Notes: generated from the letters alone by a model not told the origin. A stretch of DNA of 46,018 bases from an uncultured Geobacter sp. (GCA_937860145.1 CALMBF010000028.1:1-46018), one strand, 5' to 3'; positions 7,874 through 17,240 are shown, counted from the stretch's first letter. Translations and numbers: made by a program.

Positions 7874-9904
7874 ATGAAACCACTGTTACCATGGATCACC
7901 ATCCTCTTGTCATGGTGCGCCGCATATGCCCCCTGTCCCCTCTGCGCTGCAGTCGCCCCACCCCAGAAGCAGTTTATCGTCGCAACTACCGGCAACGACC
8001 ATAACCCCGGCACGCTCAACAAGCCCTTTGCCACCTTGGAACGTGCCCGCGATGCAATCCGCGAACTGAAACTGAGGGGTGGACTCCCCACCGGCGGGGT
8101 GACGGTATCGATCCGTGGCGGCACCTATGCCCTTGCAAAAACATTCGAGCTGTCCGAGCAGGATGCCGGCACCCAAACCGCTCCGATAGTATACCGTCCT
8201 TACAGGAATGAGGATGTGCATCTCGCGGGGGGAAAGGAAATATCCGGCTTTACCCCCGTCACCGATTCCGCCATCATCAACCGCCTCGATAAATCCGCCC
8301 GCGACCACGTGCTGCAGGTTGACCTCCTGACCCACGGCATCACTGACTTCGGGGGGCTGAACCCGCGCGGGATCGGAAAGCAGAGTATTCCCTCGGCATT
8401 GGAGCTGTTTTTCAACGACAAGCCCATGACCCTTTCCCGCTGGCCGAACACCGGCTGGACAAAGATAGCCGCCACCCCCGCCGGCCCCAAGGGGGGGCGG
8501 TTCACCTACAAGGGGAACCGGCCAAGCCGCTGGGCGCAGGCCGAAGACATCTGGCTGCACGGCTACTGGACCTGGGACTGGGCCGATTCCTACGTCAACG
8601 TGCAAGCCATCGATACCCGCAACAGGGAAATCGTTACCAAAGAACCCCATGGCGCCTACGGCTACAAGCCCGAGGGGCGCTATTACGCTTTCAATATCCT
8701 GGAGGAACTGGATGAGCCGGGGGAATGGTATCTGGACCGGAAAAGCGGCATCCTCTATTTCTGGCCCCCCGCTCCCATTACCCGGGGGAAGGCAATTGTC
8801 TCCAGGCTCCCCACTGTCATCGCCCTGCGCGCTACCTCCCACGTCACCATCCAGGGGATAACCGTCGAATGCTGCCGCGGCACGGCCATAACCGTTGCTG
8901 GCGGGACGGATAACCGCATCGCCGGCTGCACCATCCGCAATGCCGGTACCGATGCGGTCAAGATCGCCGGGGGAGCCCGCAACGGTGTGGTCGGATGCGA
9001 CATTTACCAGTGTGGCGAATGCGGCATCCGACTCGGCGGAGGGGACCGAAAGAAGCTGCTACCGGCAGGGAATTACGTGGTTAACACTCGCATCCACGAC
9101 ATCAGCCAGTGGGTGCGGACCTACGTGCCTGGTATCGCCATCGACGGGGTGGGGAACCGGATCGCAAACAATCTGATCTACAACGCACCCCACTCCGCAA
9201 TCCTGCTCCATGGCAACGACCACCTGATCGAATACAACGAGATCCACCATGCCTGCCTGGAAACCGCCGATTCCGGTGCCTTCTACATGGGACGGGATTA
9301 TGCGGAGCGCGGCAATGTGGTGCGCTTCAACTATTTCCATCACCTGAACATGGGGGATGTGCAGGCGATCTACCTGGATGACTTCACCAGTGGCACAACG
9401 GTCTACGGGAATGTCATTCATAAAGCGGGTAGGGGTGTGTTCATCAGCGGCGGAAGGGATAACATCATCCGGAACAACATCTTTGTCGATTGCGATAAGT
9501 ATGCAATCCATCTGGACGCCCGGGGCTTGGCCGGGTCGAAGAAGTATTTCGACGGCACCGATACCACCCTTACCGACAGGCTTAAGGCAGTCAATTACAA
9601 GGAGCCCCCTTATCGCACCCGCTACCCCGGTCTGACGACCCTCTACGACGGCAATCCGGCACAGCCGGAGGGGAACGTGTTTGCCAATAATATCGTCTAC
9701 CGGTGCAAATTGCTCGAACTCACCAACGGCCTCACTACCCGGGATGTTACGCTGGAAGGGAACCTGGTGGAGGGAGACCCGATCTTTGTGGATTATGGCC
9801 GGAACGACTTCCAGTTGAAGCCTACCTCGCCTGCGTTTAAGTTAGGGTTTAAGCGCATCCCCATGGAGAAAATCGGCCTCTTTAAGAATGAGTTTCGCAA
9901 GTAA
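7874..9904 (+). CDS. Secreted right-handed parallel beta-helix protein
   Basis: The 676-residue protein has an N-terminal export signal (MKPLLPWITILLSWCAAYA, cleavage probably near residue 25). Next comes a DUF1565-like opening (FIVATTGNDHNPGTLNKPFATLERARDAI) found in polysaccharide-active beta-helix proteins. From about residue 310 repeated coils of the G-x-x-I-x-x-N type appear (IRNAGTDAV, NRIANNLIY, NVVRFNYFH, TTVYGNVIH, NIIRNNIFV). This matches PbH1/NosD-like solenoids, a fold used by pectate-lyase-like and epimerase enzymes. Export plus position inside the EPS locus suggests it trims or epimerises the polymer in the periplasm. Composition is GC-rich again, unlike the preceding genes. Lyase, hydrolase and structural roles cannot be separated. 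Confidence 0.82.
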   Translation: MKPLLPWITILLSWCAAYAPCPLCAAVAPPQKQFIVATTGNDHNPGTLNKPFATLERARDAIRELKLRGGLPTGGVTVSIRGGTYALAKTFELSEQDAGTQTAPIVYRPYRNEDVHLAGGKEISGFTPVTDSAIINRLDKSARDHVLQVDLLTHGITDFGGLNPRGIGKQSIPSALELFFNDKPMTLSRWPNTGWTKIAATPAGPKGGRFTYKGNRPSRWAQAEDIWLHGYWTWDWADSYVNVQAIDTRNREIVTKEPHGAYGYKPEGRYYAFNILEELDEPGEWYLDRKSGILYFWPPAPITRGKAIVSRLPTVIALRATSHVTIQGITVECCRGTAITVAGGTDNRIAGCTIRNAGTDAVKIAGGARNGVVGCDIYQCGECGIRLGGGDRKKLLPAGNYVVNTRIHDISQWVRTYVPGIAIDGVGNRIANNLIYNAPHSAILLHGNDHLIEYNEIHHACLETADSGAFYMGRDYAERGNVVRFNYFHHLNMGDVQAIYLDDFTSGTTVYGNVIHKAGRGVFISGGRDNIIRNNIFVDCDKYAIHLDARGLAGSKKYFDGTDTTLTDRLKAVNYKEPPYRTRYPGLTTLYDGNPAQPEGNVFANNIVYRCKLLELTNGLTTRDVTLEGNLVEGDPIFVDYGRNDFQLKPTSPAFKLGFKRIPMEKIGLFKNEFRK

Positions 9905-9928
9905 ATCACTGATAACTGATAAAGACCA

Positions 9929-10699
9929 ATGATCAGACACCGCATCATCAGCATTGACGTCACTACCGGCCCCTATCCGGTGTTCATCGACGAAATCATC
10001 CACCTCGCCCGTGAGCGCCACTCCTCCTACGTCTGCGTTGCCAACGTTCACATGTGCGTTGAAGCATCTCTTGACCGTGACTTCGCGCAAATTGTCAATA
10101 ACGCCGACGTAATCACCCCCGACGGCATGCCGCTGGTCAAGGCGCTGAAACTCCTCTACGGCATTGACCAGGAACGGGTTGCCGGCATGGACCTGTTTCC
10201 CGACCTGCTTGCCGCCGCCGAACGGGAGGGGTTGTCCGTCTTCCTCTACGGTTCGACGGCTGAAATCCTGCACGTCATCTCCCGCCGCATTGCCGGTGAA
10301 TTCCCCCGGCTGCGCATCGTCGGCACCCATGCGCCGCCGTTCCGGCACCTCACCGCCGACGAGGAGCACGCAGACGCAGACCGGATCAATGACTCCGGAG
10401 CGCACCTGGTCATGGTCGCCCTCGGCTGCCCCAAGCAGGAGCAGTGGATAGCGCGGATGCGGGGGAAGATCAATGCAGTCATGCTCGGGGTCGGCGGCGC
10501 CTTTCCCGTCTATGCCGGCATGCAGAAACGCGCCCCGGCCTGGATGCAAAAATTGTCACTGGAATGGCTCTATCGCCTCTACCAGGAGCCGCGACGACTC
10601 TGGAGACGATACCTTGTCACCAACACCCTCTTTCTCGTCCTGCTGGCAAAGGCACTGCTCCGCACGGGAAAGCGTACCCCCGTTACGTTACGGAAGTAA
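9929..10699 (+). CDS. WecG/TagA/CpsF family glycosyltransferase
   Basis: The 256-residue protein shows the GT26 landmarks: VANVHMCVEA and ADVITPDGMPLV (residues 60-70), FLYGSTAEI (105-113), GCPKQEQWI (166-174) and GVGGAFPVYAG followed by KRAPAWMQ and LEWLYRLYQEP. The family includes N-acetylmannosaminyl and related transferases that add the second sugar to an undecaprenyl-pyrophosphate-linked sugar at the membrane. The next gene encodes the enzyme that makes such a lipid-linked first sugar, so the two probably act in sequence. There is no obvious strong ribosome binding site. The C-terminus holds one hydrophobic patch near residues 230-245. Confidence 0.92.
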   Translation: MIRHRIISIDVTTGPYPVFIDEIIHLARERHSSYVCVANVHMCVEASLDRDFAQIVNNADVITPDGMPLVKALKLLYGIDQERVAGMDLFPDLLAAAEREGLSVFLYGSTAEILHVISRRIAGEFPRLRIVGTHAPPFRHLTADEEHADADRINDSGAHLVMVALGCPKQEQWIARMRGKINAVMLGVGGAFPVYAGMQKRAPAWMQKLSLEWLYRLYQEPRRLWRRYLVTNTLFLVLLAKALLRTGKRTPVTLRK

Positions 10700-10722
10700 C
10701 CGAGGATTCTCCGACATCACAT

Positions 10723-10737
10723 TGGCACGGATAATGC
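10723..10737 (+). promoter_or_regulatory. Sigma-54 (-24/-12) promoter for the initiating sugar transferase
   Basis: TTGGCACGGATAATGCT (10722-10738) matches the sigma-54 consensus TTGGCACG-N4-TTGCW at all but one position, with GG and GC at the obligatory spacing. Expected transcription start is near 10749, about 140 bases before the ATG at 10891. A short hairpin CCCCAC-ggt-GTGGGG (10862-10876) lies just upstream of the ribosome binding site and could influence translation. Confidence 0.7.
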
Positions 10738-10890
10738 TGCTATTTATTATAGGCTGTCACGCAACCACTCTTGCGGTTTCAGAATGAAATCTGCTACAGT
10801 TCATTTTCCGCTTCCCCGGACTGCCACCATGTAACCATGCGTCATGAAACTATGTCATGAGCCCCACGGTGTGGGGAGAGGGGATTCTTC

Positions 10891-12303
10891 ATGCTCAAAG
10901 AGCAGGCTCGCCTGATAACCAAACTCAACATCCTCATGGATGTCTCCACGATCTGCACCGCCTTCTGGCTCTCCTACCAGATCAGGGGACAGTACGGCGG
11001 ACTGCTCGGCATGCAGCACTACTCCTGGGTACTGCTGGTCGTCATCCCTCTCTGGATGTATCTGCTCAAGCATTTCGGCCTGTACTACTCCCAGAGAACG
11101 AGCAGCTTCAGGGACCTGCTGGTCAAACTTGCCAAGGTTCATCTCTCAGGCGGGATCATCGTTTCATCCGCAATCTACCTCGCAGAGCCGCACGGCTACA
11201 GTCGCGGGTTCTTCGGCCTGTTCATAACCCTTCTCTTCTTCATGCTCGGCACGGAACAGCTGGTGGCCAGGTCAGCGCTCAGGCAGATCCGCCAGCAAGG
11301 GTACAACTTCCGCAATATTCTGGTGGTCGGAACCCAGCGCTCGGCGGAAAAACTCATCGACCTCATCGAACTCCACAAAAGCTGGGGGCTGCGCATTGCC
11401 GGCATCATTCAACCGGAAGAGGGTGAACTGAAGCGGGAGGTACGGGGGCAGAGGGTCATCGGCACCCTCGACTCCCTGGTGCAGGTCTGCAAGAAAAATC
11501 CAATCGACGAGGTCATCTTCTGCTCCAGCCACGAAGAGTGCACCTTCGACATTGCCCACTACATGGGGGTTCTTGATGAACTGGGGATTACGGTCCGGAC
11601 GGTTCTCGCCGTATCATTCAACCTGACCGACAGGACGGAATTCAGTGTGTTCCACGATCAGATCCCCCTCCTGACGTTGAAGCCGACTGCCCTGACCAAT
11701 GAACAGCTCTTCGTCAAGCGGTGCATCGACATCGCCGGCAGCATCGTCGGCCTGGCTCTTGCGCTGCTTCTTGCACCGTTCATCGCCCTGGCGATCAAAC
11801 TTGAATCCCCCGGCCCCCTCTTCTTCGGCCAGACGCGGGTGGGTCTGCACGGCAGGACATTTACCTGCTGGAAGTTCCGCACCATGTTTGTGGATGCCGA
11901 AGAGCGGAAGAAGGAACTGATGCACCTGAACGAGATGGGGGGGGCGATCTTCAAGATCGCAAACGACCCGCGCATCACCCGGGTCGGCAGGTTCCTGCGC
12001 AAGACGAGCCTTGACGAACTGCCCCAGTTCTGGAATGTGTTCAAGGGAGAGATGAGCCTTGTCGGCACCCGTCCGCCGACCCCCGACGAGGTGGAGCATT
12101 ACGAGAACTGGCAGAGGAAACGGATCTGCATGAAGCCCGGCATCACCGGGCTCTGGCAGGTGAGCGGGCGCAACAGCATCAAGGACTTCGACGAAATTGT
12201 CCGCCTCGATCTCCGCTACATGGAGGAGGGAAACCTCTGGCTGGATATCAAGCTGCTGTTCAAGACCGTAAAAGTGGTGTTTCTCCGCGAGGGAGCCAGC
12301 TAA
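10891..12303 (+). CDS. Polyprenyl-phosphate glycosyl-1-phosphate transferase (EPS initiation)
   Basis: The 470-residue protein has four to five N-terminal membrane helices (about residues 10-120), a central CoA-binding-like Rossmann domain (ILVVGTQRSAEKLI, about 145-245) and a last helix at about 275-300. The C-terminal bacterial sugar transferase domain carries KRCIDIAGS, CWKFRTM, TSLDELPQFWNV, SLVGTRPP and GITGLWQVSGRN. These are the signatures of enzymes that start exopolysaccharide assembly by moving sugar-1-phosphate from a nucleotide sugar to undecaprenyl phosphate in the inner membrane. It has its own sigma-54-type promoter and a GAGAGGGGA ribosome binding site, so initiation could be switched separately from the rest of the cluster. 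The transferred sugar (glucose or galactose) is undetermined. Confidence 0.93.
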   Translation: MLKEQARLITKLNILMDVSTICTAFWLSYQIRGQYGGLLGMQHYSWVLLVVIPLWMYLLKHFGLYYSQRTSSFRDLLVKLAKVHLSGGIIVSSAIYLAEPHGYSRGFFGLFITLLFFMLGTEQLVARSALRQIRQQGYNFRNILVVGTQRSAEKLIDLIELHKSWGLRIAGIIQPEEGELKREVRGQRVIGTLDSLVQVCKKNPIDEVIFCSSHEECTFDIAHYMGVLDELGITVRTVLAVSFNLTDRTEFSVFHDQIPLLTLKPTALTNEQLFVKRCIDIAGSIVGLALALLLAPFIALAIKLESPGPLFFGQTRVGLHGRTFTCWKFRTMFVDAEERKKELMHLNEMGGAIFKIANDPRITRVGRFLRKTSLDELPQFWNVFKGEMSLVGTRPPTPDEVEHYENWQRKRICMKPGITGLWQVSGRNSIKDFDEIVRLDLRYMEEGNLWLDIKLLFKTVKVVFLREGAS

Positions 12304-12335
12304 GGGGTCGGGTTACCACTGGCGGCGGCAGTGCT

Positions 12336-14444
12336 TCATCTGTTGCCGGCGCCGTAAGTCCGGTAGGCGTCCCGCATCCTGAGAAGGTTCTCCCGTACGT
12401 ACCCCTCCGTCAGCCTGTCCCTGTTGTAGAATACCCGGCCGATATTGTACGGGGTCACCGGCTTGATGCCGGTGCTCGTGCCGATATAGTTCCAGCTCCC
12501 CTTCTTGGCGATCTCGCTCTCCTGGCTGTAACTCCACTCCTCCGAGCCCCGTATCTGCACCGGGGATTGCGACATGTCCCGCCGCGGGGTAAGCGGCAGG
12601 CTGACCTGGAGCCCGACGGCCTGGTGATTCTGGTGATCTTCGGCAGACGAGTTCTTGTAGTAGACGGTCAGGGCCGTATCGCCAAAGAACCTCTTCAGCT
12701 CCAGCATGACGCCGGTATCCTGTGACCAGAACTTGCCCGCCGTTGCTTCCAGGTATGTCTCCAACGGCGCATGGTAGTAGCGATACCCCCCCAGGTAGGA
12801 CTCCCTCCTCCGGTCGTCGTCATCTACGGTAAACAGCTGCATCACCCTGAACCGGTGCCGCCCTTCATCAAGAAGCCAGACGGCCTCGTTGGCCGTGCCA
12901 TAGGCGTCGTGGGTCACCATCCCCCCTCCGAAAAGCGCCATGATGCCGGGAGCCGGCTTGATCGCCTGAAAGAGCATGAGCCGTTCCATCCTGCTTTCGT
13001 GGCGGTCGCTCCTGAATCGGTTGCCATCGTCGAAATTGTCGCTCCAGAGCAGCGGGATGTCCCAGAGGGCGTTGACGACGGCCCCTTTCCAGAGATTCAG
13101 GTAGAGCTCTGGGTCGAGGGAGAGGAGGTAGTCGAAGGGAGCGACCTCCGTCCCGAGATATGTCTTGAGCCCAGGATACAGGACGAGGGACGACCGGAGC
13201 AGGGAGGAGTCTCCCCTCTCCTCCAGATAGGTTGCGCCGGCATCGTCGCCGATCGTTTCGCTGACCGTGAGCACCGCCTGCAGCTCTCCCAGCGACGCCG
13301 CATCACGATAGAAATCCCTCAGGGGTGCGGCCGGCGCGGAGAGTTGCAGCATCCGGATATTCTTCTTCTTGCTGATCAGCCTGAGCTCCCTGATGCTGTC
13401 CGGGAGCTCTGCCACGGCCATGCCGGCAACGACACCAAAGGCATCGAGCTCGTTCTGGTTGAAGCGGCTGTTTTCAAACTCGACGATCAGGAGAGAGCCT
13501 CCCATGGTACCGATCCTGAGGTTCTGAAAGCCCTGGTCGACAAGTTTCCGCTGCAGGGAGAGGAGCCCTGCGGTGACACCGGGTGACCGTTCACCCTCCT
13601 TCTCCTGTGGCGGTGGGGGTACGGGGGATGTCGCCTGTGCAGGGGGGTGCGAGGGCGAGGTCTCCCGCGGCAGGGCCTCGTCCCTGACCGGTGGGGGGAG
13701 CTCGATGGGGGTCGTGCTGTGATGCGTGTAGCCAAGGGGGAACTGCAGCCCCGCGCCGATTTCGAAACTGCCGGGATGGTAGTCAACCGATGTTTTCACC
13801 GTGACGTGGAGGTTCACCGGGTAGCCGAACAGGTGCGGCGTCACGATACGGGCGCCAAGATTGGTCTCCCTCGTGTCGTAATCGCCGACGAGGTAGAACC
13901 AGTCGCACGCCTTGAACTCGGCCCCGCCGAATAGCCCCTCCATCCGCTGCGGTCCTGTGCCGTAGCCGAGACTCAGGCGCAGACGCCAGAAATCCTTGCT
14001 TGCCACGCCGTAGTAGGTCCTGAGCAGGTTGGCACCCTTGCCGCCGCTGATATCCTGCACCCCCACGGCAAACTGGGGGAGGAGGCTATCCCTCGGAATG
14101 AACGGGATCTGCAGCTTGCCGTTGAACGAGAGGTCTCTCCCCGCACCGGGCGCATCGAAAAACCTGCCGCCGATTTCTACGTGATCGTACAGCCCCAGGG
14201 AGAGGAGGTAATTGTCCTGGTGGGGCGTCCTGGCACGCCACTTGTTCTCTTCCTGGTTGGAATACAGGGCATACCCTTTACCCTCCTCCGTGACATAGGC
14301 ATTGGGCGTGTTGAGCAGGCCGGTAAAGCCCTGGAGGGAGATGGCGTTGTGAAAATCTGCGGCAGCGGCCCACGAGATGGTCAGGAGCGGGAGGAGGAGT
14401 GCGGCCAGAAAGGAGTGCTTCACGGATTTTGCGCAGGAAAACAT
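12336..14444 (-). CDS. YjbH-family outer-membrane/exopolysaccharide protein
   Basis: The frame extends further upstream, but the ATG at 14444 gives a proper signal peptide (MFSCAKSVKHSFLAALLLPL, cleavage after WAAA) and has a GAGG ribosome binding site. The 702-residue product starts with SLQGFTGLLNTPNAYV, the hallmark of YjbH (DUF940) beta-barrel proteins. These accompany polysaccharide export in Gram-negative bacteria. Alternating strands with barrel-like aromatic ends continue throughout, with a proline-rich linker around residues 255-295. It lies convergently behind the EPS initiation gene, so a function with the same polymer is plausible. Only 16 bases separate the start from a terminator hairpin. 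Confidence 0.85.
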   Translation of the reverse strand: MFSCAKSVKHSFLAALLLPLLTISWAAAADFHNAISLQGFTGLLNTPNAYVTEEGKGYALYSNQEENKWRARTPHQDNYLLSLGLYDHVEIGGRFFDAPGAGRDLSFNGKLQIPFIPRDSLLPQFAVGVQDISGGKGANLLRTYYGVASKDFWRLRLSLGYGTGPQRMEGLFGGAEFKACDWFYLVGDYDTRETNLGARIVTPHLFGYPVNLHVTVKTSVDYHPGSFEIGAGLQFPLGYTHHSTTPIELPPPVRDEALPRETSPSHPPAQATSPVPPPPQEKEGERSPGVTAGLLSLQRKLVDQGFQNLRIGTMGGSLLIVEFENSRFNQNELDAFGVVAGMAVAELPDSIRELRLISKKKNIRMLQLSAPAAPLRDFYRDAASLGELQAVLTVSETIGDDAGATYLEERGDSSLLRSSLVLYPGLKTYLGTEVAPFDYLLSLDPELYLNLWKGAVVNALWDIPLLWSDNFDDGNRFRSDRHESRMERLMLFQAIKPAPGIMALFGGGMVTHDAYGTANEAVWLLDEGRHRFRVMQLFTVDDDDRRRESYLGGYRYYHAPLETYLEATAGKFWSQDTGVMLELKRFFGDTALTVYYKNSSAEDHQNHQAVGLQVSLPLTPRRDMSQSPVQIRGSEEWSYSQESEIAKKGSWNYIGTSTGIKPVTPYNIGRVFYNRDRLTEGYVRENLLRMRDAYRTYGAGNR

Positions 14445-14460
14445 CGGTGCCTCGTCATAG

Positions 14461-14492
14461 AAAAAGGGGGGCATCTGGGAAAGATGCCCCCC
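14461..14492 (-). terminator. Rho-independent terminator between the lipoprotein and YjbH genes
   Basis: An 11-bp perfect stem (GGGGGGCATCT paired with AGATGCCCCCC) encloses a five-base loop. On the minus strand five T residues follow (14465-14461). It lies after the lipoprotein stop and immediately before the ribosome binding site of the YjbH-like gene, leaving no room for a promoter in between. Confidence 0.85.
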
Positions 14493-14526
14493 GCTCATGT
14501 TGTATGCCGTATCAGAAAGAGAGGGA

Positions 14527-15927
14527 TCAGATCCCGCCGCCGCCACTGCTCCCGGTCGTGCCGGTAACCGATGTGAGGAAGCTCCAGGTGACATCGTTGA
14601 TCATTCCCACGCCAGCGGCGCTCTTGACCCCCCTCTTGATGGTGACCGTCACGGTTGTGCCGCTGGGCAGGCCGGCTGCCGGCATCGTACTGAAGGTCCT
14701 GGTGGCTCCGTTATAGGTGATCGCGCCGAGACCGATGGTCGTCGTACCGGCCTTGACGACCCAGTTGACAGGGTTGACTGCCGAACCGGCATCGCCGACA
14801 GCGGCAAGCATATCCGCGGTGAAGGTGACGCTGAGCACCGGCCTGGTCCCGCCGGCCACGGTGACGCCGTTATCCGGGAGAGAGGCCGTCACCGAGGGAG
14901 CGGCAACCATCGCGACAGGCGGAGGGTTATAGACAGGGGGCGTGGCGGCTGTCACGAGTCCAGGGTCGGCGGCAATCGTCGCAGTGGCGCTGGTGGTGGC
15001 GGCAACGATGGCAGTGGCAACCGTCGGGGTAACGAGGGCCGCCTCACCTCCGCTCACGGCCGAGGTCGACGCGGGTTTTGTCAGGTTGGCCGAGCCGACG
15101 AGTGCGATGGAGGTCGTGATGATCGAGTCGAAGACGGCCTGCTCAGCTGCAGCTGCAGCAGCCGGGGTGATGGCAATGTTGGCATTTCCCGGCGCAGCGG
15201 CGATGTTTGCCAGAGCGGAGGAGACGGCCATGGATGTTGTCGAGGCAATCGTGTTCGGGGTACCGAGCCGTAATGCCGTCATATCAGGCTTGGCGATTTC
15301 CGCGGCAATGCTCGCAGCAACCTCAGCCTGGATGGCGGCAAGCTGGGCAGGAGATATCTTGTCGGAAGCGTCCGTGCCGATTGCCGTGGACACAGCCTGT
15401 ACGGCGGTTTCCACAGCCTTGACCAGCAGGATGGCAGCCGGGCTGCAGATGCTGGAGAGATCCGTGTCGAACCTGGCGCCGGCAGGCAGGATCGCCTCGA
15501 TTTTCGCCTGAACCGTACCGGTCGTGTCGAGTGCCACCAGGGTGGTAAGAGGGGTGACGTTTGCCGAACCGGCCGGGGCAATCATGCGGATTGCCGGCTG
15601 ATTTGTCAGAATATCGATCCCCCCGGCAGAGACAAGCACATGGGAGTACGCCGGCTTGGTCGGCAGCTGGAAGCTGCCGTTGACATCGGTGACGGCAAAG
15701 AGCTCAGAGGCATCCTGCACCATCCTGTTACCGCCCGCCAGATTGTCCGCAAAAACCGTCGCCCCTTTGACGGGTCCCTGGACAGCCTTCCCCGCCGGGC
15801 CCGCCAGACTCGATGCCGGCGTGGTCGCGGTCGAGCCGCCTCCGCCGCCTCCGCCGCCGCAGGCGCTCAGCGCCGTAACAACAACCATGCAGGCAGCCAT
15901 CTTCCCCAGTGTCCTGAGTTGCTTCAT
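14527..15927 (-). CDS. Lipoprotein with C-terminal Ig-like domain
   Basis: I choose the ATG at 15927 over one six bases upstream because GGGGGATGAGG is then well placed as ribosome binding site. The 466-residue product has a lipoprotein signal with lipobox LSAC (MKQLRTLGKMAACMVV..., Cys23) followed by a run of glycines. The first 120 mature residues resemble a carboxypeptidase-regulatory-like fold (VKGATVFADNL, TDVNGSFQL). The middle is alanine-rich and helical. The C-terminal 110 residues form a bacterial Ig-like (SbsA/Big_5) domain with RPVLSVTFTADM and WSFLTSV. It is probably anchored in the outer membrane. Pairing with the YjbH-like gene downstream suggests an envelope or EPS-related role, but the exact function is unknown. 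Confidence 0.8.
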   Translation of the reverse strand: MKQLRTLGKMAACMVVVTALSACGGGGGGGGSTATTPASSLAGPAGKAVQGPVKGATVFADNLAGGNRMVQDASELFAVTDVNGSFQLPTKPAYSHVLVSAGGIDILTNQPAIRMIAPAGSANVTPLTTLVALDTTGTVQAKIEAILPAGARFDTDLSSICSPAAILLVKAVETAVQAVSTAIGTDASDKISPAQLAAIQAEVAASIAAEIAKPDMTALRLGTPNTIASTTSMAVSSALANIAAAPGNANIAITPAAAAAAEQAVFDSIITTSIALVGSANLTKPASTSAVSGGEAALVTPTVATAIVAATTSATATIAADPGLVTAATPPVYNPPPVAMVAAPSVTASLPDNGVTVAGGTRPVLSVTFTADMLAAVGDAGSAVNPVNWVVKAGTTTIGLGAITYNGATRTFSTMPAAGLPSGTTVTVTIKRGVKSAAGVGMINDVTWSFLTSVTGTTGSSGGGGI

Positions 15928-15974
15928 CCTCATCCCCCATAACAAAATCAATATCAAGCTTTCCAAAGAGTTAC

Positions 15975-16004
15975 CTTATCACACAGACAGGGTTCGGTTG
16001 TCAA
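15975..16004 (-). promoter_or_regulatory. Sigma-70-type promoter for the lipoprotein gene
   Basis: On the minus strand TTGACA (16004-15999) is followed after 18 bp by GATAAG (15980-15975), about 48 bp upstream of the lipoprotein ATG. The -35 is perfect and the -10 matches at four of six positions. Confidence 0.5.
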
Positions 16005-16027
16005 TCCGATACGATGCCGCTGCCGTG

Positions 16028-17143
16028 CTACTTCTTACTGTTCAGCATCTGCTTCCAGCGCAGCACGAACCCTTTCCTTATCCCCTGCTCGTTATAGCGG
16101 GTAATCTCCGGCGCGGGCATCATGACCTTCAGCCCCCTGCCGGTCGGGAGCTTCTGCGGCTGGCGGGTGATCTCCCCGCCGGCAGCATCTCCCCGCACGG
16201 GGAAGAGGTTCTCCTCCCGGGCGAGGATCCCCTGTCCCCGGGGGGTGAGGATGTAGTCGATCCAGAGCCGCGCCGCGGCAGGGTGGGGAGCGCCCTTGGT
16301 CATCAGGATGGTCTGCGGCGTCGCCAGGGTATAGTCGCTGGGGTAGAGAACCCCCACGCCGGGGTCGGCGCCGGCCTTGCGGAATGCCTCGTTTGCGGGG
16401 ACATTGTACCCGAAAAGCGCCTCCCCGGCCGCGACTTTGTCCAGCAGTGCCCCGTACTCCGGATAGGTCTGCAGGCCGGCGGCTCCGAACGCTTTCACCA
16501 TGTTCCAGAACGAGAACCCGCTGGTCTGGTCATGGGCCAGAAAGATAAAGGCCCGGCCGTTTTTCTCCGGGTCAGCGGTGGCGATTTTCCCCTTGAAACG
16601 CTCCTCACCCAGGGATTTCAAAAGCGCCTTGTGGCTGGCCGGCACGTCCTTCTCCGCCAGGAGCTTGCGGTTGTAGACCATGGCAACCGGCTCATAGGCA
16701 GTGACATAGGCCTGGTCGCCAAAGTTTGCCCAGGAGAAGATGGCACCGCTTTCCGGCGAGTGGTAGCGCGCCGCGTAGCCGTCCTTCACCAGCGCCGCCT
16801 GCAGCTCTGTCTCGCTGCTCCAGAGGAGGTCGGCAGCCTCGCGCCTCTTCGCCTGGTCATACATGTAGGCATTGAAGACCTCGGCCCCGGCCATGTCCAC
16901 CAGGTAGACCTTGATGCCGGGATAGAGGGTGTTGAAGTCCTGCACCAGCTGGTCCGCCGTCCGCCTGCTGATGGCGGCGTAAATGACCAGTGCCCCCTCC
17001 TTCCGCGCCCCGTCCAGGTGCGGAGAGGGCGCCGCGACAACCTCCGGAGCGCCGGCAGCAGCGGCTCCCACCCCCGGGGACAGAACCAGCAGCACCAGCA
17101 CAACCAGCCGGCATATCCCGTTCAGCAGAAAAACTTTCTTCAT
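16028..17143 (-). CDS. Periplasmic substrate-binding protein of the Fbp/PgtC type
   Basis: The frame is open further upstream, but the ATG at 17143 has a GGAGAGG ribosome binding site and begins a signal peptide (MKKVFLLNGICRLVVLVLLV). The 371-residue protein is a family-1 extracellular solute-binding protein: KEGALVIYAAISRRTADQLV, YPGIKVYLVD, ADLLWSSE, and a C-terminal LWIDYILTPRGQGILA typical of ferric-ion and phosphoglycerate regulatory binding proteins. It is the last gene of a response regulator-kinase-binding protein unit with no permease or ATPase nearby. The same trio occurs as PgtA-PgtB-PgtC in enterobacteria, where PgtC helps sensing, so a receptor role for the kinase is my inference. 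A stand-alone transporter component is the alternative. Confidence 0.8.
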   Translation of the reverse strand: MKKVFLLNGICRLVVLVLLVLSPGVGAAAAGAPEVVAAPSPHLDGARKEGALVIYAAISRRTADQLVQDFNTLYPGIKVYLVDMAGAEVFNAYMYDQAKRREAADLLWSSETELQAALVKDGYAARYHSPESGAIFSWANFGDQAYVTAYEPVAMVYNRKLLAEKDVPASHKALLKSLGEERFKGKIATADPEKNGRAFIFLAHDQTSGFSFWNMVKAFGAAGLQTYPEYGALLDKVAAGEALFGYNVPANEAFRKAGADPGVGVLYPSDYTLATPQTILMTKGAPHPAAARLWIDYILTPRGQGILAREENLFPVRGDAAGGEITRQPQKLPTGRGLKVMMPAPEITRYNEQGIRKGFVLRWKQMLNSKK

Positions 17144-17240
17144 AACCTCTCCTCCCCGTGGCAAAGAGCGCACGGCCGCGGGAGCCGCAGCCGCGATGGC
17201 GACCTTCTGCTCCCGGCTCATCACTTGCAATAGCCGTTCC

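Noticed and set aside
15640-15942. Antisense frames across the glycine-rich lipoprotein signal
   Set aside because: They arise from the repetitive GGC/GCC codons; the minus frame has a proper lipobox and ribosome binding site.
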